A stretch of 64,000 nt of DNA from Anisodus tanguticus (lineage: Eukaryota; Streptophyta; Magnoliopsida; Solanales; Solanaceae). The stretch covers positions 1,988,646 to 2,052,645 of the forward strand of contig CM067561.1 in NCBI GenBank assembly GCA_034509755.1, written 5' to 3'. A program made the position numbers and the translations under genes. A model generated the notes under the pieces. The model was not told the origin of the DNA and ran no database searches. It worked only from the letters and a program-made list of their open reading frames with translations. Positions within the stretch are counted from its first letter, which is position 1. The number at the start of each line of letters is the position of its first letter. Shown here in pieces: positions 11,679-21,362 of this stretch.

Positions 11679-13221
11679 TGAAAGTATATGTATGTCCTAG
11701 AGAAAATCCGTATTAGGACAAATGTACTTTATACACGTTCATATTATTATTAATGGAGATTAATATTTTGGCATCTGCAATTATTGAATTATTAGTTGAT
11801 TGTTTATAATATTCTATAATATGCATCCCTAGAGGTTATGTCGTTATTAATAATGTGAGATATTAATATTATAACATAACTCTTAAAATAGCCTCGACTA
11901 ATGATCATCGAGAATGGATATTGATGATATGTGATAAGTCGACATGTGGTCTACATCACATCCTTAGAGGATGTAGTATGTCTCACCTGCTACAAGTAAT
12001 GGCTACCCGTGATGGACACATGGATACTTTCAAAGTATTGGTATACCCTGCTGATATACTGTTTGTTATACTTATCTAAAGTGTGATCAGCGTATGGGAG
12101 ATAGAAGTCCTTAGACTTGAGGTCAATGCGCACCTTGTCTATAGAGTAAAATACTTTGATCATGTCCTAAGCTCAAATGCCTTATAGGTTGAGATACAAC
12201 TTGTATTGAGTACATTACGATGTTGATTAAAGGTGGTAGTTGAGCCAAGATTAGTATTCATTCCTCGAATGTATACTCGAGAGAACACTCAGATTCTCAG
12301 TGATATTAGGTTGACTAAGTCGTTGGCCAACACAATAGACATATTTAGAATATGGTCTAGTTGTCAACTAATATAGATGAGATACAATGATTAAGCCATT
12401 TAGATAGACACTTGACAAATCCTAAGCTTAATCGGGTGTGTCGTGAATGAAAGGATTTTATCTTAACACATAGAGGTTAAGTTTACTGGATTCGTGTAAA
12501 CGTACTTCACATATTGAGTTCGTCTTGCGGCGCAATCCAGGGAATCGACAGAAAGAGATGGGTCAGATACTGGAATCTGCCCAAAAGTCCTGAATTTTTC
12601 GAGGAAGGGCTTTGACCCGTATCTCGCAAACTCCTTGAACTGCTGGGTTCCGTCTAGGAGTTTCGCGTAGACCTTAATTTGATTAATGTCGATATGAGAA
12701 GGCCTGTAGGGTCACACTATGTCGATTGTCATTTCGATCTAAGGATGTATTGAGAGAGTATTAAATATTCGATTTAGAATTGAGATATTTAAATGAATGA
12801 TGATTGTTTTAATTAAGTCAAAATTGGATTTTGGATTTAATTAAGAATGTGCTGAAATTTTTTGGGCCAGGCCCAAGGTCAAACCTTAATCCGGTTTGAC
12901 CTATTTTTTCACCTACAAATACAGACCTACACTTCATTATTCATTACACTTGATTTTCATTATTCTAAGTCTTAGAGACTTAGAATCAAAACACTCTCTC
13001 GAACCTCTGCAGGATTTCCTAGCTTTCCAAAGGGGGAATACATTGAAGCTTGGAGCTTGCAATCGAAAGGGCATTCGCGTGCGCACCCACAGTTGATAAA
13101 GATTCCAGATATTGTAAACATGTAAGTATTATTTAAGTATTATGTTTACAGTCTACGTTTGTTGGGTTTGAAATAAGTTTTCAATATCTGCTGCGTACAA
13201 AGCTTGAAAAAAATTCCAACA
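11679..13221 (+). repeat. 3' LTR of the copia element
   Basis: It is a direct repeat of 1,715-3,172, beginning TGAAAGTATATG and ending TTCCAACA, followed by the TSD ACATA. It contains about 117 bp (12,533-12,649) missing from the 5' LTR, and its TATA box is mutated to TACAAATA near 12,914. Confidence 0.95.
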
Positions 13222-13378
13222 ACATACGCATAATCATATATGTTCTTAATGTTATATTCTTTAGCGAAGATTATCAGTTTAAATATCCAGGCTCGTATGC
13301 CACATGTAAGATTAAGACTTAATGCACATAGGATCTTGAACACAATAATCTTACAAAGAGATAATACAGAAAACATAC

Positions 13379-13397
13379 CAGATGCGGAAGACATCAT
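13379..13397 (-). pseudogene. gag exon 1 (MMSSAS) of the minus-strand copia-type gag
   Basis: On the minus strand ATG ATG TCT TCC GCA TCT G is followed by a GTATG donor. Joined in phase to the exon at 447, it gives MMSSAS followed by VIPLHSLASS and the gag core, which reads as a natural gag N-terminus. A TATA box (TATAAA) sits at 13,531-13,536 on the minus strand, about 135 bp upstream. The exon is only 19 coding bases long, so the call depends on the continuity of phase and sequence. Confidence 0.65.
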
Positions 13398-13664
13398 CAC
13401 GAATGCGGAAGCGTTACTTGTGGGAAATTGATTTCTACCTCCTTGTCCTAGCCTTACGTTACCACAACCGTCAGCGATGGAAAAGATTTAGTGATTTTGT
13501 GGTAACCCTAATGGGTGGAACGAAGACCAATTTATAGGGTTTGTGACTTAATACGGTACATACATCAAGTAACCGATCTAACAGACGAGATTTATTCTTC
13601 ATTAACTATTAGTTACGGGCTTTACAATAATTGGGTCACATATTTTAATTAATAAAATCTAACA
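13398..13664 (-). promoter_or_regulatory. Putative promoter or short LTR of the minus-strand gag
   Basis: Read on the minus strand this stretch begins TGTTAGATTTTATTAATT, a common LTR start, and contains CTATAAATTGG (TATA) before the ATG at 13,397. An LTR of about 230-260 bp is plausible. However, no clear tRNA primer-binding site lies between it and the gag start, and its partner LTR would be outside the window. Confidence 0.45.
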
Positions 13665-14400
13665 ATATACCCCTGTTATTACACATGCTGCAAATATTCT
13701 CATGCCATTACAAATGGTGTAAATATACTTTTTTCGCTAATATATTTTTTTAACAAGAGGTTAAGCTCATAAATTAAATTTAACACTTGAATTCGCCTCT
13801 AATCTCATCTATTACATTCGTTGGTAACATTGCTTGTTTCTTCCAAGCTTTTCGATAAAAGAAATTCAATTGAAAGAACAATACAAGAAGTTATCAAAAA
13901 AGAAGAAAACATTGTCAATTGTTGATTTTTAACTATGCACTTACACTATTAGAGCAATTGATATGAACAAATCATCTTACACTGCCTTCATAGAGTTTCA
14001 AAAGTCACAAATTATGACTTTTATAATAAACTGCGATATGCCAATAAAAGTACTGATGTTGAGAAATTATGATGTACACGATCTTAAAGTGTTCTTGATG
14101 TTCTTCAATTGTGAATAAAAAATAATTAAAAATTATATAACTCATAATCTTTAAAGTCATTAACTATAAGAATAAAGAAAGGGAGAAAAGAAGATTACGG
14201 TGGATGCAAAAAACACTTAAATCAGAATCGAAATAAAAAGACAAACTAAGAAGTAGAAAAAAAGCTTTGTAAATATCCTAATTATTACAATATAAAATCG
14301 TGACAAGAAATTATGTCTTTGAGAAATAATATATATAAATACAAATAAATAGCTCACTTCCGTAGAAGCAATTTTAATTAAAAGAATAACAACACTGTTG
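13665..14400. other. AT-rich intergenic DNA
   Basis: No gene, RNA gene or element ends were recognised. The sequence is AT-rich and of low complexity in places. Confidence 0.6.
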
Positions 14401-14452
14401 CAATAGTTGAACAAATTCTAGACTTACAATAGTTGAACAAATTCTAGACTTA
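14401..14452. repeat. Perfect 26-bp tandem duplication upstream of the CHFR-like gene
   Basis: The 26-bp unit beginning CAATAGTTGAACAAATTCTA occurs twice head to tail (14,401-14,426 and 14,427-14,452), about 300 bp upstream of the CHFR-like start codon. The exact identity suggests a recent duplication. Confidence 0.9.
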
Positions 14453-14555
14453 CAAAAGTTATTAGGACTTAGGAATATTAAAGAATTGCTTATGCCACAT
14501 CGATGACTTATGCCAATGCTGTTCCTTCCTTACACTGCAATCTTCTCTCATCTAA

Positions 14556-14563
14556 TATAAATA
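14556..14563 (+). promoter_or_regulatory. Candidate TATA box of the CHFR-like gene
   Basis: TATAAATA lies about 195 bp upstream of the ATG at 14,757, preceded by a CT-rich stretch. It is the best core-promoter candidate there; no transcript data support it. Confidence 0.5.
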
Positions 14564-14756
14564 CTACTCGGTTTTAAAAACATTTGTTTTGTTTTGATTT
14601 AGGATAAAGTTTAAGAAAGTGGATAATTTTTTTTAAAGAGGTGTTGTGATTTTAAATATGTTATGAAAAATTAAAATGAAAAAATTACAAAAAAAAACGA
14701 AAAGAGATTTAAAAACAACTATTTTTACATCATTAACTCTCCACTCTTAAACTGCA

Positions 14757-14811
14757 ATGGAAAAGGGAGAAAGTTCTAAACTTCCGGAAGAGGATGTCTG
14801 GGCGAAACTCA
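14757..14811 (+). CDS. CHFR: CHFR-like exon 1 (N-terminus)
   Basis: It encodes MEKGESSKLPEEDVWAKL and ends one base into the next codon at a strong donor (GTAAGTT). The VWAKL motif directly precedes the FHA-like region in plant CHFR homologues. The start is the first ATG of the open frame. Joining to exon 2 at 18,531 gives the wrong phase by one base; a single missing base near 18,533 would restore it. Confidence 0.78.
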
Positions 14812-14842
14812 GTAAGTTATCCACTTTTCCTTTATTTTCTTT

Positions 14843-14975
14843 CTTGCAGATTAAAGGGTGTTGGGTTGTCATGTTTTCTAAGAACCAAGAAAACATTATG
14901 AATGGGAATCAAAATTATGAATACTTTCTTGCAGATTAAAAGGGTTGTCATGTTTTGTAAGAACCAAGAAAATTT
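14843..14975 (+). repeat. Imperfect tandem duplication in intron 1
   Basis: TTCTTGCAGATTAAA followed by GTTGTCATGTTTT-C/G-TAAGAACCAAGAAAA occurs twice, about 86 bp apart (from 14,842 and from 14,928). Each copy carries a potential acceptor (TTCTTGCAG), a possible source of mis-splicing. Confidence 0.8.
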
Positions 14976-16893
14976 ACTCCACAAATTTTCCTTTTTTTTT
15001 GTTGTTGCTATTATCCCAAATTAGAATTCGATCAAGAACGGGAATAAAAATTGTGAATTGTGATAAATGAACAATCGGGGGTTGTGACATTGAAACATGT
15101 TCTTTATTTCGTGAAAGTGGTTAACTTGGATTTCAGTTACGATTTGCAAGGATGGTTTGTCTTGAAAAATGGGAAAGAGAAGTATTTTCTTTGCATCTCA
15201 ATGAGTAAATGTTGCAATTTCAGCCATCTTTTGGCTACTTTATGTGGTGTTAAGAGAGTCCAAGAAAACATTTTTAACGTTTCTTGAAGTATCTTAGTGG
15301 TTGAAGTAGCCTTCTCTTTGCTTAATTTTGTGTAACAAATTGTATATTGTTCCATATCAGATGGCATTAGCCTAGATAAATTGGTTTTGACGTGGAACAC
15401 CTATCTTTTAACTTAGTGCATTTGTGTGTAGTTTAATTTGGAAGTTCTAAATCCTTGTTATATATATAATCCATGTAGTTCGGCTTTGTTCTATCATAGG
15501 GCCATAGGGTGTGGTAGAGTGGAAGGACGAAGGCGGATTGATTAACTATGATTATTGGGAGATGCCCTGAACGTTTAAAATCATGGATAGCCGATAGGGT
15601 GTAGATAGAGTAGATAACATATCCTGTAATTTACATAGTTAAATATTAGTGTTACATCAAAAGAAGCTCGTTTTAAATATTAATTCAATGTGAATTGCTT
15701 GAAGGGAAAGGGTTCAGGGCTGATTTTCGCATATAAGATCATCAAATAGTATATTTCAATCCATGTTCTGAATTTCCCATATCTTGAAACAGTAGCAGGA
15801 TCTTCTCATTGCTTATGCTATTAAAGAAACTGGAGTTGGTTAAAGTAGGATTTCCAGTGATGTGTTAAAAGTTTGTGCTCTACAACACCAGAGTTTTTCT
15901 AGAGTGTCATTGATCATTGGTATTTGGCTTAAGATATTTGCTTAACTTTCACGTTAAAACAGGTTCTTATTTGTTTTCATTTGACTTAAACGGCAACTGT
16001 TCTTTAAAAGTTCAAATCTATTAGTAAACATTTTGGTTTGCTTTGTGGAGATAAATCCCTTGACCTGCAAGGAATCAGCCTATTGTCGACCCCCTTCCCA
16101 GTTCGCAAGCATGTTGGTGATGATCAATTATGTGATTAATATCAGCTTAATGTTTTATACTTCTGTTGACACTCTGTACTTTTTGAGGTTGACTAACCGA
16201 ATTGGATCTATCACTATCCTTTTTGTAGCACTTCCTAAGTGGAACCTACTTTGCTGAAGATGGAGATGACTAGGAATTATGCTCGTTTTCTTATCACTCA
16301 ATTTTGTGGTGATACTTGATTTTATTAATCACTAGATTTATTAGTATCAGAACAGCATTAAGAGAGTGCTGAACTACATACAGTAGGACCAAAAGACAGA
16401 ATGCAAAACCAGGATATTTTCCAAGCCATCCTGGTAATGATTCCTTGGTGTCTAACGAAGTCTCAGCCTCATTTACATACTTCATATTACACCAAAAATG
16501 CAAATAAACGAAAACAGTTAAATTTGATCTGCCAAATTAGTTTTGAAGTATCCTCAAAATATCTCATATTTCTTTCTTTCCATAAAGTCCAGGAAATGCA
16601 AGTCGGAATTGTATTCACCTCTTTTGAGATTGTTTATCCAACCCTTTCCTACCAACAGCTCAATAGTTCTTTTGTTGATTAGGCTTCAGTTACTGTAGTC
16701 TTATCATGCCGAAAAGTAACTGCCACAATTGGTAAGAAACTTGACAGTGCAAGAACATGGTGACAAACCAGCATCTGCCACAAAGTTGGAAGATTCTTCT
16801 TTGTAAAACCTCATGGCTTAAGCAGGCATCTTTTGTTACCAACCAAGAGAAACGACCCACTTTGTATGGAGCCTTTGATCTGCAGATTTGTTT

Positions 16894-17415
16894 TCATGGC
16901 AAGGGAGTGTTTTGGGTTCATTTGTAATCATTGATTCATAGCAACAGTTTTCCCCATCTGATACTCATTTAATGCTTTTCAATAAACTAAGAAACTTAGC
17001 TATGCTTTCCAACTCCCGGTCATTTAGATTACCTCTGAAATGGCTTTGGAGGTTTACAGAGGAGTAAGCTAATCATAGAAAAATATGGTGTCATCCTCAC
17101 ATGGAGTACCTGAAAGAGTATCTGGATGTTATGGCCAGAATTTGTGATCAGGACTGCTATCATTGTACGAGATGGAAGAAAGGTCTCCTTTTGGAATGAC
17201 AATTAGATTAGACACGGCACTTTGGAGGAAACCTTTTCAAATTTGATTGTTATGGCACCAGAAAACTAGAGCAACTCTTTATCAGAATAGATGGGGTATA
17301 GCTTTCAGAGGTAATCTAAATGACCGGGAGTTGGAAAGCATAGTTGAGTTTCTTAGTTTACTGTTGCTATGCATCAATGATTACAAATGAACCCAAAACA
17401 CTCCCTTGCCATGAA
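16894..17415. repeat. Imperfect inverted repeat (hairpin) in intron 1
   Basis: The left arm (16,894-17,037) and right arm (17,306-17,415) are near-perfect reverse complements, except that about 35 bp (16,948-16,982) is absent from the right arm. The 268-bp spacer shows no coding potential. The right arm ends exactly where the RTE LINE fragment begins. A transcript would form a long hairpin. Confidence 0.9.
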
Positions 17416-18236
17416 TCGAATATTTGGAGTGCAAGTTTAGTGATGTAACACATGAGCTGGACGTAGAGGTGAGACTTGATACACAGGTCATCCCTACGAG
17501 AGGAAGTTTTAAGTATCTGGGGTCTTTAATCCAAGGAAATAGGGGCATCGACGATGATGTCGCACAACTTATTGGTGCGGAGTGGATGTGTGGGCATATC
17601 AGGGGCGATAAGATTAGGAATGAAGATATCTGTGACAAGGTCGAGACAAGATGAGGGAAGCGAGGCTGAGATGGTTGGGCATGTAAAGAGGAGATGCGCA
17701 GATGCTCGGTAAGGAGGTGTGAGAGGTTAACGGTGGTGGGTTTAAGGAGGGGTAGAGGTAGGCCGAAGAAGTATTAGAGAGAGGTGATTAGACAGGACAT
17801 GACGCAACTTCAGCTTACCGAGGATATGACCTTAGATAGGAGGCTATGGAGGTAGCGGATTAGAGTGGATGGTTAGAAGTAGTTGAGCGTTGTCTCGCTC
17901 TCCCGCGGGATAAGCTTGTTACATAGATAGTTTTAGCATTATTCTCACAGTTTCTTGTCCTTAGATTACTGCTGCTACCTGTTGTTTTTTGTGCTACAGT
18001 TATCACTTTATTTTGCTCTGAATTCTATGTTATACTTTCTCTATTTTTTGCTATGTTTTATCTGCTATGCTTTTTTACTTCTGGTTTGTCTTTTTCAAAA
18101 TGCCTTGTTATGTCACTTGAGTCCAGGGTCTTTACGGAATAGACTCATTATGTCCACGAGGTAGGGGTAAGGTCTGCATACACTCTACTCCGCCCATACC
18201 CCACTTGTAGGATTACACTGGGTATGTTGTTGTTTG
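17416..18236 (+). mobile_element. 5'-truncated RTE-clade LINE fragment
   Basis: It encodes the C-terminal part of an RTE reverse-transcriptase ORF: YLECKFSDVTHELDVEVRL, IPTRGSFKYLGSLIQG, IDDDVAQLIGAEW and GHIRGDKIRNEDICDKV, then a degenerate C-terminus. It ends with the typical RTE 3' tail (GGTAGGGGTAAGGTCTGC, then GGGTATGTTGTTGTT at 18,217-18,231). Its ORF matches the fragment at 41,410-42,971. An internal deletion follows GAEW. Confidence 0.9.
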
Positions 18237-18295
18237 ATGATTTTAGCTTTTTAGAAGTACAAGGAAGATCAGAGCTGATATAAATATTGCTTATT

Positions 18296-18520
18296 GACAA
18301 GCATTTATCTTTCAAAGGGGAGCCTTGGAGTAAATGGTAAAGTTGCTGCCATGTGATCAGGAGGTCATGAGTTCAAGCCGTGGAAACAACCTCTTGCATA
18401 AATGTGAGGTAAGACTGCGTACAATAGACCCTTGTGGTCCGAACCTTCCCCGGACCCCGCGCATAGCGGGAGCTTAGTGCACTGGGCTGCCCTTTTTTTT
18501 TTTGACAAGCATTTATCTTT
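18296..18520 (+). mobile_element. tRNA-derived SINE (18,313-18,503) with 17-bp TSD
   Basis: The body starts CAAAGGGGAGCCTTGGAGTA and holds pol III box A-like and box B-like (GAGTTCAAGCC) motifs. It ends GTGCACTGGGCTGCCC followed by a T run, as in TS/SolS-type SINEs of Solanaceae. It is flanked by the perfect duplication GACAAGCATTTATCTTT (18,296-18,312 and 18,504-18,520). The insertion lies 10 bp before the exon 2 acceptor AG at 18,529-18,530. Confidence 0.93.
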
Positions 18521-18530
18521 GTAAATATAG

Positions 18531-18677
18531 TACGATGGACCCTCCCCATTCTGAAATTGAGTTAAGGTTGAAGGAGACTGTAATATGCAGTGAAGTGAAT
18601 AACTCTTCTGGAAAGCAAGAATGGTGTAAGATAACAAGGAATGTGGATTTAGTTTCTTCCATGATGCAAAATAAGAG
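18531..18677 (+). CDS. CHFR: CHFR-like exon 2 (FHA-like region)
   Basis: In the conserved frame it reads DPPHSEIELRLKETVICSEV, then KQEWCKITRNVDLVSSMMQN, the first strands of the plant CHFR FHA-like region. This region in CHFR is thought to bind phosphothreonine partners. The exon ends AAGAG|GTAAAC. Its 147 bases are one short of the length that would keep phase between exon 1 and exon 3. The deficit lies before the ATG at 18,535, where an IPMDPP-type join would be expected. Confidence 0.82.
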
Positions 18678-19870
18678 GTAAACATTTCTGGTTCTCTAAA
18701 TACTTCATTTTACGCTAATGTATTTGTTCATTCTGTGCTGTAGATGGTTTAGGATAACTTCTTAATGATTTATCTTACAAAAGAGAAGCTAAACTATTAT
18801 CTTCCACCCAGTTCTTGGGACCAAGATTGTTTTTCATTCTCCGGCTCAAATTGATTTTTGTAGTAGAAGTACTAGAAAAAGTGCTGCTAAACTCATACTA
18901 TTTCCTTCCCTGAATAAAAAATGAATGGAATAATAGAACATCTGTTTATGTACTTGAGATGCATGCAGGTGTACTGTAATTGGTCTTTAGTGGTATATTT
19001 GGTATCAGCAAAAAGGGAATACTTGTTTTTGGGTTTCCTTCAGTGTGACCTTGCATGCACAGACATGTTAATAGGATTTTGTCTAGAAAATCCGTGAGTT
19101 CTCTCCATAGATTAATAATTTTCTGAAGTAACTTCTTGAAGCATGTTTGCTAAGTTTATTAGTTGAAGTGCTCGAACTAATGCTCCTAGACCCAAGAATG
19201 CTAGTGTTGCATTTTCTCCTGGAAAGAGATTGAACCTATAGTAATATTTTACTTAACTATATCTTCAATCTCTCTTTTGATGCAATAGCTTGTCAGCATT
19301 TCGTGAATATGACAGGATATGGACATCCCAATTTCTTGGGTTAAGTCACCGCTTTTTGAATGCATAATAATTATGCATGGTAACCTTCATGGAGTTTGAC
19401 TAGAAATACATGGTCAGATGGACCTGGAGCTGTTGGTTCAACTACCTTCAGTGGCAAGGGGCAAATATCATCAATCCTTAATCCGATCGACCTAGCCTAC
19501 TGTGGAAGATACTGTGGCACACTAAAGTTTGAAAGAAGGTTATTCTTTTACTTCGTGTGCCATGGGGGTTGCAATATTAATGCAGCAACTTAAGGAGAGA
19601 AGTTGAATTGTAATGAGGGTAGAGTAGATACGTACGCATCATGTATGTTGTAAACAATTACATAGTTGTTGTCTTGTAGGATCTTGCGTGTTCACTGGTT
19701 AATATTGGTTGGGTGGCACTAAACACCATAGAAGAAACGATCACAAGCTGGAGGTGGCAAGGACATAAACGTCATTATGGAGAGCTATGCTTCTTCGTAT
19801 TTTTTTGGCTAAGTTGGAAGGAGAAAATAGGGAACTATGTTGTAGTAGTGTCACTAGTGGGAGGAATATA

Positions 19871-20088
19871 CTCCCTCCGTCCCAATTTATGTGACACTAT
19901 TTGACTTGGCACGGAGTTTAAGGCAGAAAGGAAGACTTTTGAAATGTGTGGTCCAAAACAAGTCTTAGTTAAATGTGTGGTTATAAATCATCTCATAAAG
20001 TAAAATTATTTCCAAATATAGAAAGGTGACATTCTTTTTGGGACAGACTAAAAAAGAAATGGTGCCACATAAATTGGGACAGAGGGAG
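19871..20088. mobile_element. Stowaway-like MITE in intron 2
   Basis: 218 bp with terminal inverted repeats beginning CTCCCTCCGTCCCAATTTAT and ending with its complement (AAATTGGGACAGAGGGAG). It is flanked by TA dinucleotides (19,869-19,870 and 20,089-20,090), the Tc1/mariner target site. It has no coding capacity. Confidence 0.95.
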
Positions 20089-20445
20089 TAAGTTGTATAT
20101 TTTTTTTGTGCCATATACTTTTTTGGATTTAAGGAGAATCATGATCGAGATAGCATGGTAGCTGAATGTGGTTGAGTCCCTCGCTCGGGACAATGAATGA
20201 TATTCAGATTTATCAGGAAATCTTTTTTTGTTTGTTTTTGTTGTTTCCGTCAATTGTTACTTTGTGGATTGGTTCTTTCTCTAGCAGTTTAAAACTGAAT
20301 AATTCTCTTCAACAGTTGTCAGTGACACATGTTGTTTCCGTGGTTGGTGCTTTTCCTATGCCACTTTCTCTTGGTCAATTGCATGGCCTTTTGTTTCAGT
20401 GAAAGTTGTATCTGTGTTGACTATCTACATCGTTCTCTCATATAG

Positions 20446-20544
20446 TTCGAAAGAAATTCTTGTTGATGAGACGGTTTGTCCAGGATGAGCATGCTGCTGT
20501 AATTAAGTGTGGCAGTGAAATTTCACCGAGTCCCAGTGACGAAG
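20446..20544 (+). CDS. CHFR: CHFR-like exon 3 (FHA-like region)
   Basis: The first part reads SKEILVDETV in the frame set by exon 2. The second part reads QDEHAAVIKCGSEISPSPSD one base out of step. An extra T in ACGGTTTGTCCAG at about 20,473 accounts for the shift. Both halves match the family, so the exon identity is secure although the frame is broken here. The length of 99 bases is one more than phase requires. Confidence 0.85.
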
Positions 20545-20790
20545 GTGGGTGTTATTTCTAATCATATTCTTTTTTGGAATCATTAGTCTGCCTTATGCTT
20601 TTAAGAAATTTTCGATATCTGCCGTGGTGTCTACCTGTCCACTTTTATTACATGCACTGTACTTTTTTAGGTGTATTATCCAGGAGAAAAAAGGAAATAA
20701 AACTCTGTAACGCCATTCAGCTCCACCATGAGCGATATGAATCCTAAACTCTTTAATACTGAATTTGTTGTTATATGTTCCTCTCCAATT

Positions 20791-20968
20791 CGAGCCTTAG
20801 TGCACCGGTAGCGTTTCTACTTTTATGACCTATAGGCCATGGGTTGAGGCGTCGAAGTAGCCTCTTTGCCAAAATAAGGGGAATGCTACATGCAATATAC
20901 ACCCGTCCTCCTCTACCCCCAAATTAGTTCCGGAGCATTTCATGCACGGCGCACCCTTGTTCCTTTTC
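20791..20968 (+). mobile_element. Degenerate tRNA-derived SINE in intron 3
   Basis: GAGCCTTAGTGCACCGGTAG, then GACCTATAGGCCATGGGTTG and GTCGAAGTAGCCTC match the head of the SolS/TS SINE seen at 18,313 and 27,445, including a decayed box B. No clean target duplication was found. Confidence 0.75.
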
Positions 20969-21220
20969 AATTGTATTGCCATTTAAAAGATGTTTTTATG
21001 GTCATATTTGATCTTTTTAGTAACTTACAAGTTATATATTGAATTCAGTTGGCCATTTGAATAGATTACTAGGTCAAGGAGGGTTTGATGAAGAATATAT
21101 CCACTCTAGTCATTTTATGAAATGTAATCTCAACCCAAATTTCAACTCTGAATGCATTAGAATGACACATCTTATGGGCAATGATGTGTGGCTTATAGCT
21201 TTATGCTTCAATGCTGTTAG

Positions 21221-21279
21221 GTTTTGTGAAATACCGATTCGAAATGATGCCTACTGAGGAATCTCGCAGATATATACAG
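21221..21279 (+). CDS. CHFR: CHFR-like exon 4 (end of FHA-like region)
   Basis: 59 bases encoding GFVKYRFEMMPTEESRRYIQ, with acceptor TGCTGTTAG and donor GTAAGTTG. It joins exon 3 and exon 5 in phase. The motif is the last strand of the FHA-like region and the linker to the RING finger. Confidence 0.85.
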
Positions 21280-21362
21280 GTAAGTTGTGTAAGCTTTTAG
21301 CAACTGGTTTCTATTCATTATTATCAGTTTATGCTGTGTTACATGGCCTATTGTTCTGCTAG

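Larger units (their letters stand above)
1710..13226 (+). mobile_element. Complete Ty1/copia LTR retrotransposon (1,715-13,221) with 5-bp TSD
   Basis: The element has two LTRs in direct orientation (1,715-3,172 and 11,679-13,221), a primer-binding site, decayed gag-pol in copia order (gag, protease, integrase, RT, RNase H), a polypurine tract, and a perfect 5-bp target duplication ACATA (1,710-1,714 and 13,222-13,226). It inserted into the intron of the minus-strand gag, in the opposite orientation. The LTRs differ by roughly 4-6% by eye over the parts compared, plus indels, so the insertion is not recent. A hAT element lies inside its leader. Many stops and frameshifts show that it is non-autonomous now. 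Confidence 0.95.
448..13378 (-). other. Intron of the minus-strand gag, enlarged by nested insertions
   Basis: The proposed donor is GTATG starting at 13,378 and the acceptor is TTTTGCAG ending at 448. Both lie on the minus strand and both join exons in the same phase (codon G|TT). Without the copia insertion at 1,715-13,221 the intron would be about 1.4 kb. Its remaining sequence (448-1,709 and 13,227-13,378) is AT-rich with no coding potential, and contains a TA microsatellite and a diverged tandem repeat. Boundaries are inferred from splice consensus and protein continuity, not from transcripts. Confidence 0.65.
14812..18530 (+). other. CHFR-like intron 1 (3.7 kb)
   Basis: It contains a small tandem duplication near the 5' end, about 1.9 kb of unassigned AT-rich sequence (15,000-16,890), an imperfect hairpin (16,894-17,415), a 5'-truncated RTE LINE (17,416-18,236) and a SINE inserted just before the 3' splice site. 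Confidence 0.75.

Noticed and set aside
13398..13664. Firm LTR call for the sequence upstream of gag exon 1
   Set aside because: The TG start and TATA box are suggestive, but there is no primer-binding site before the gag start and the partner LTR is not in view.
15060..15287. 75-codon open frame in CHFR-like intron 1
   Set aside because: AT-rich chance frame with no family match; it does not join the flanking exons in phase.
19396..19593. 65-codon open frame in CHFR-like intron 2
   Set aside because: No similarity to any known domain and no splice or phase fit with neighbouring exons.
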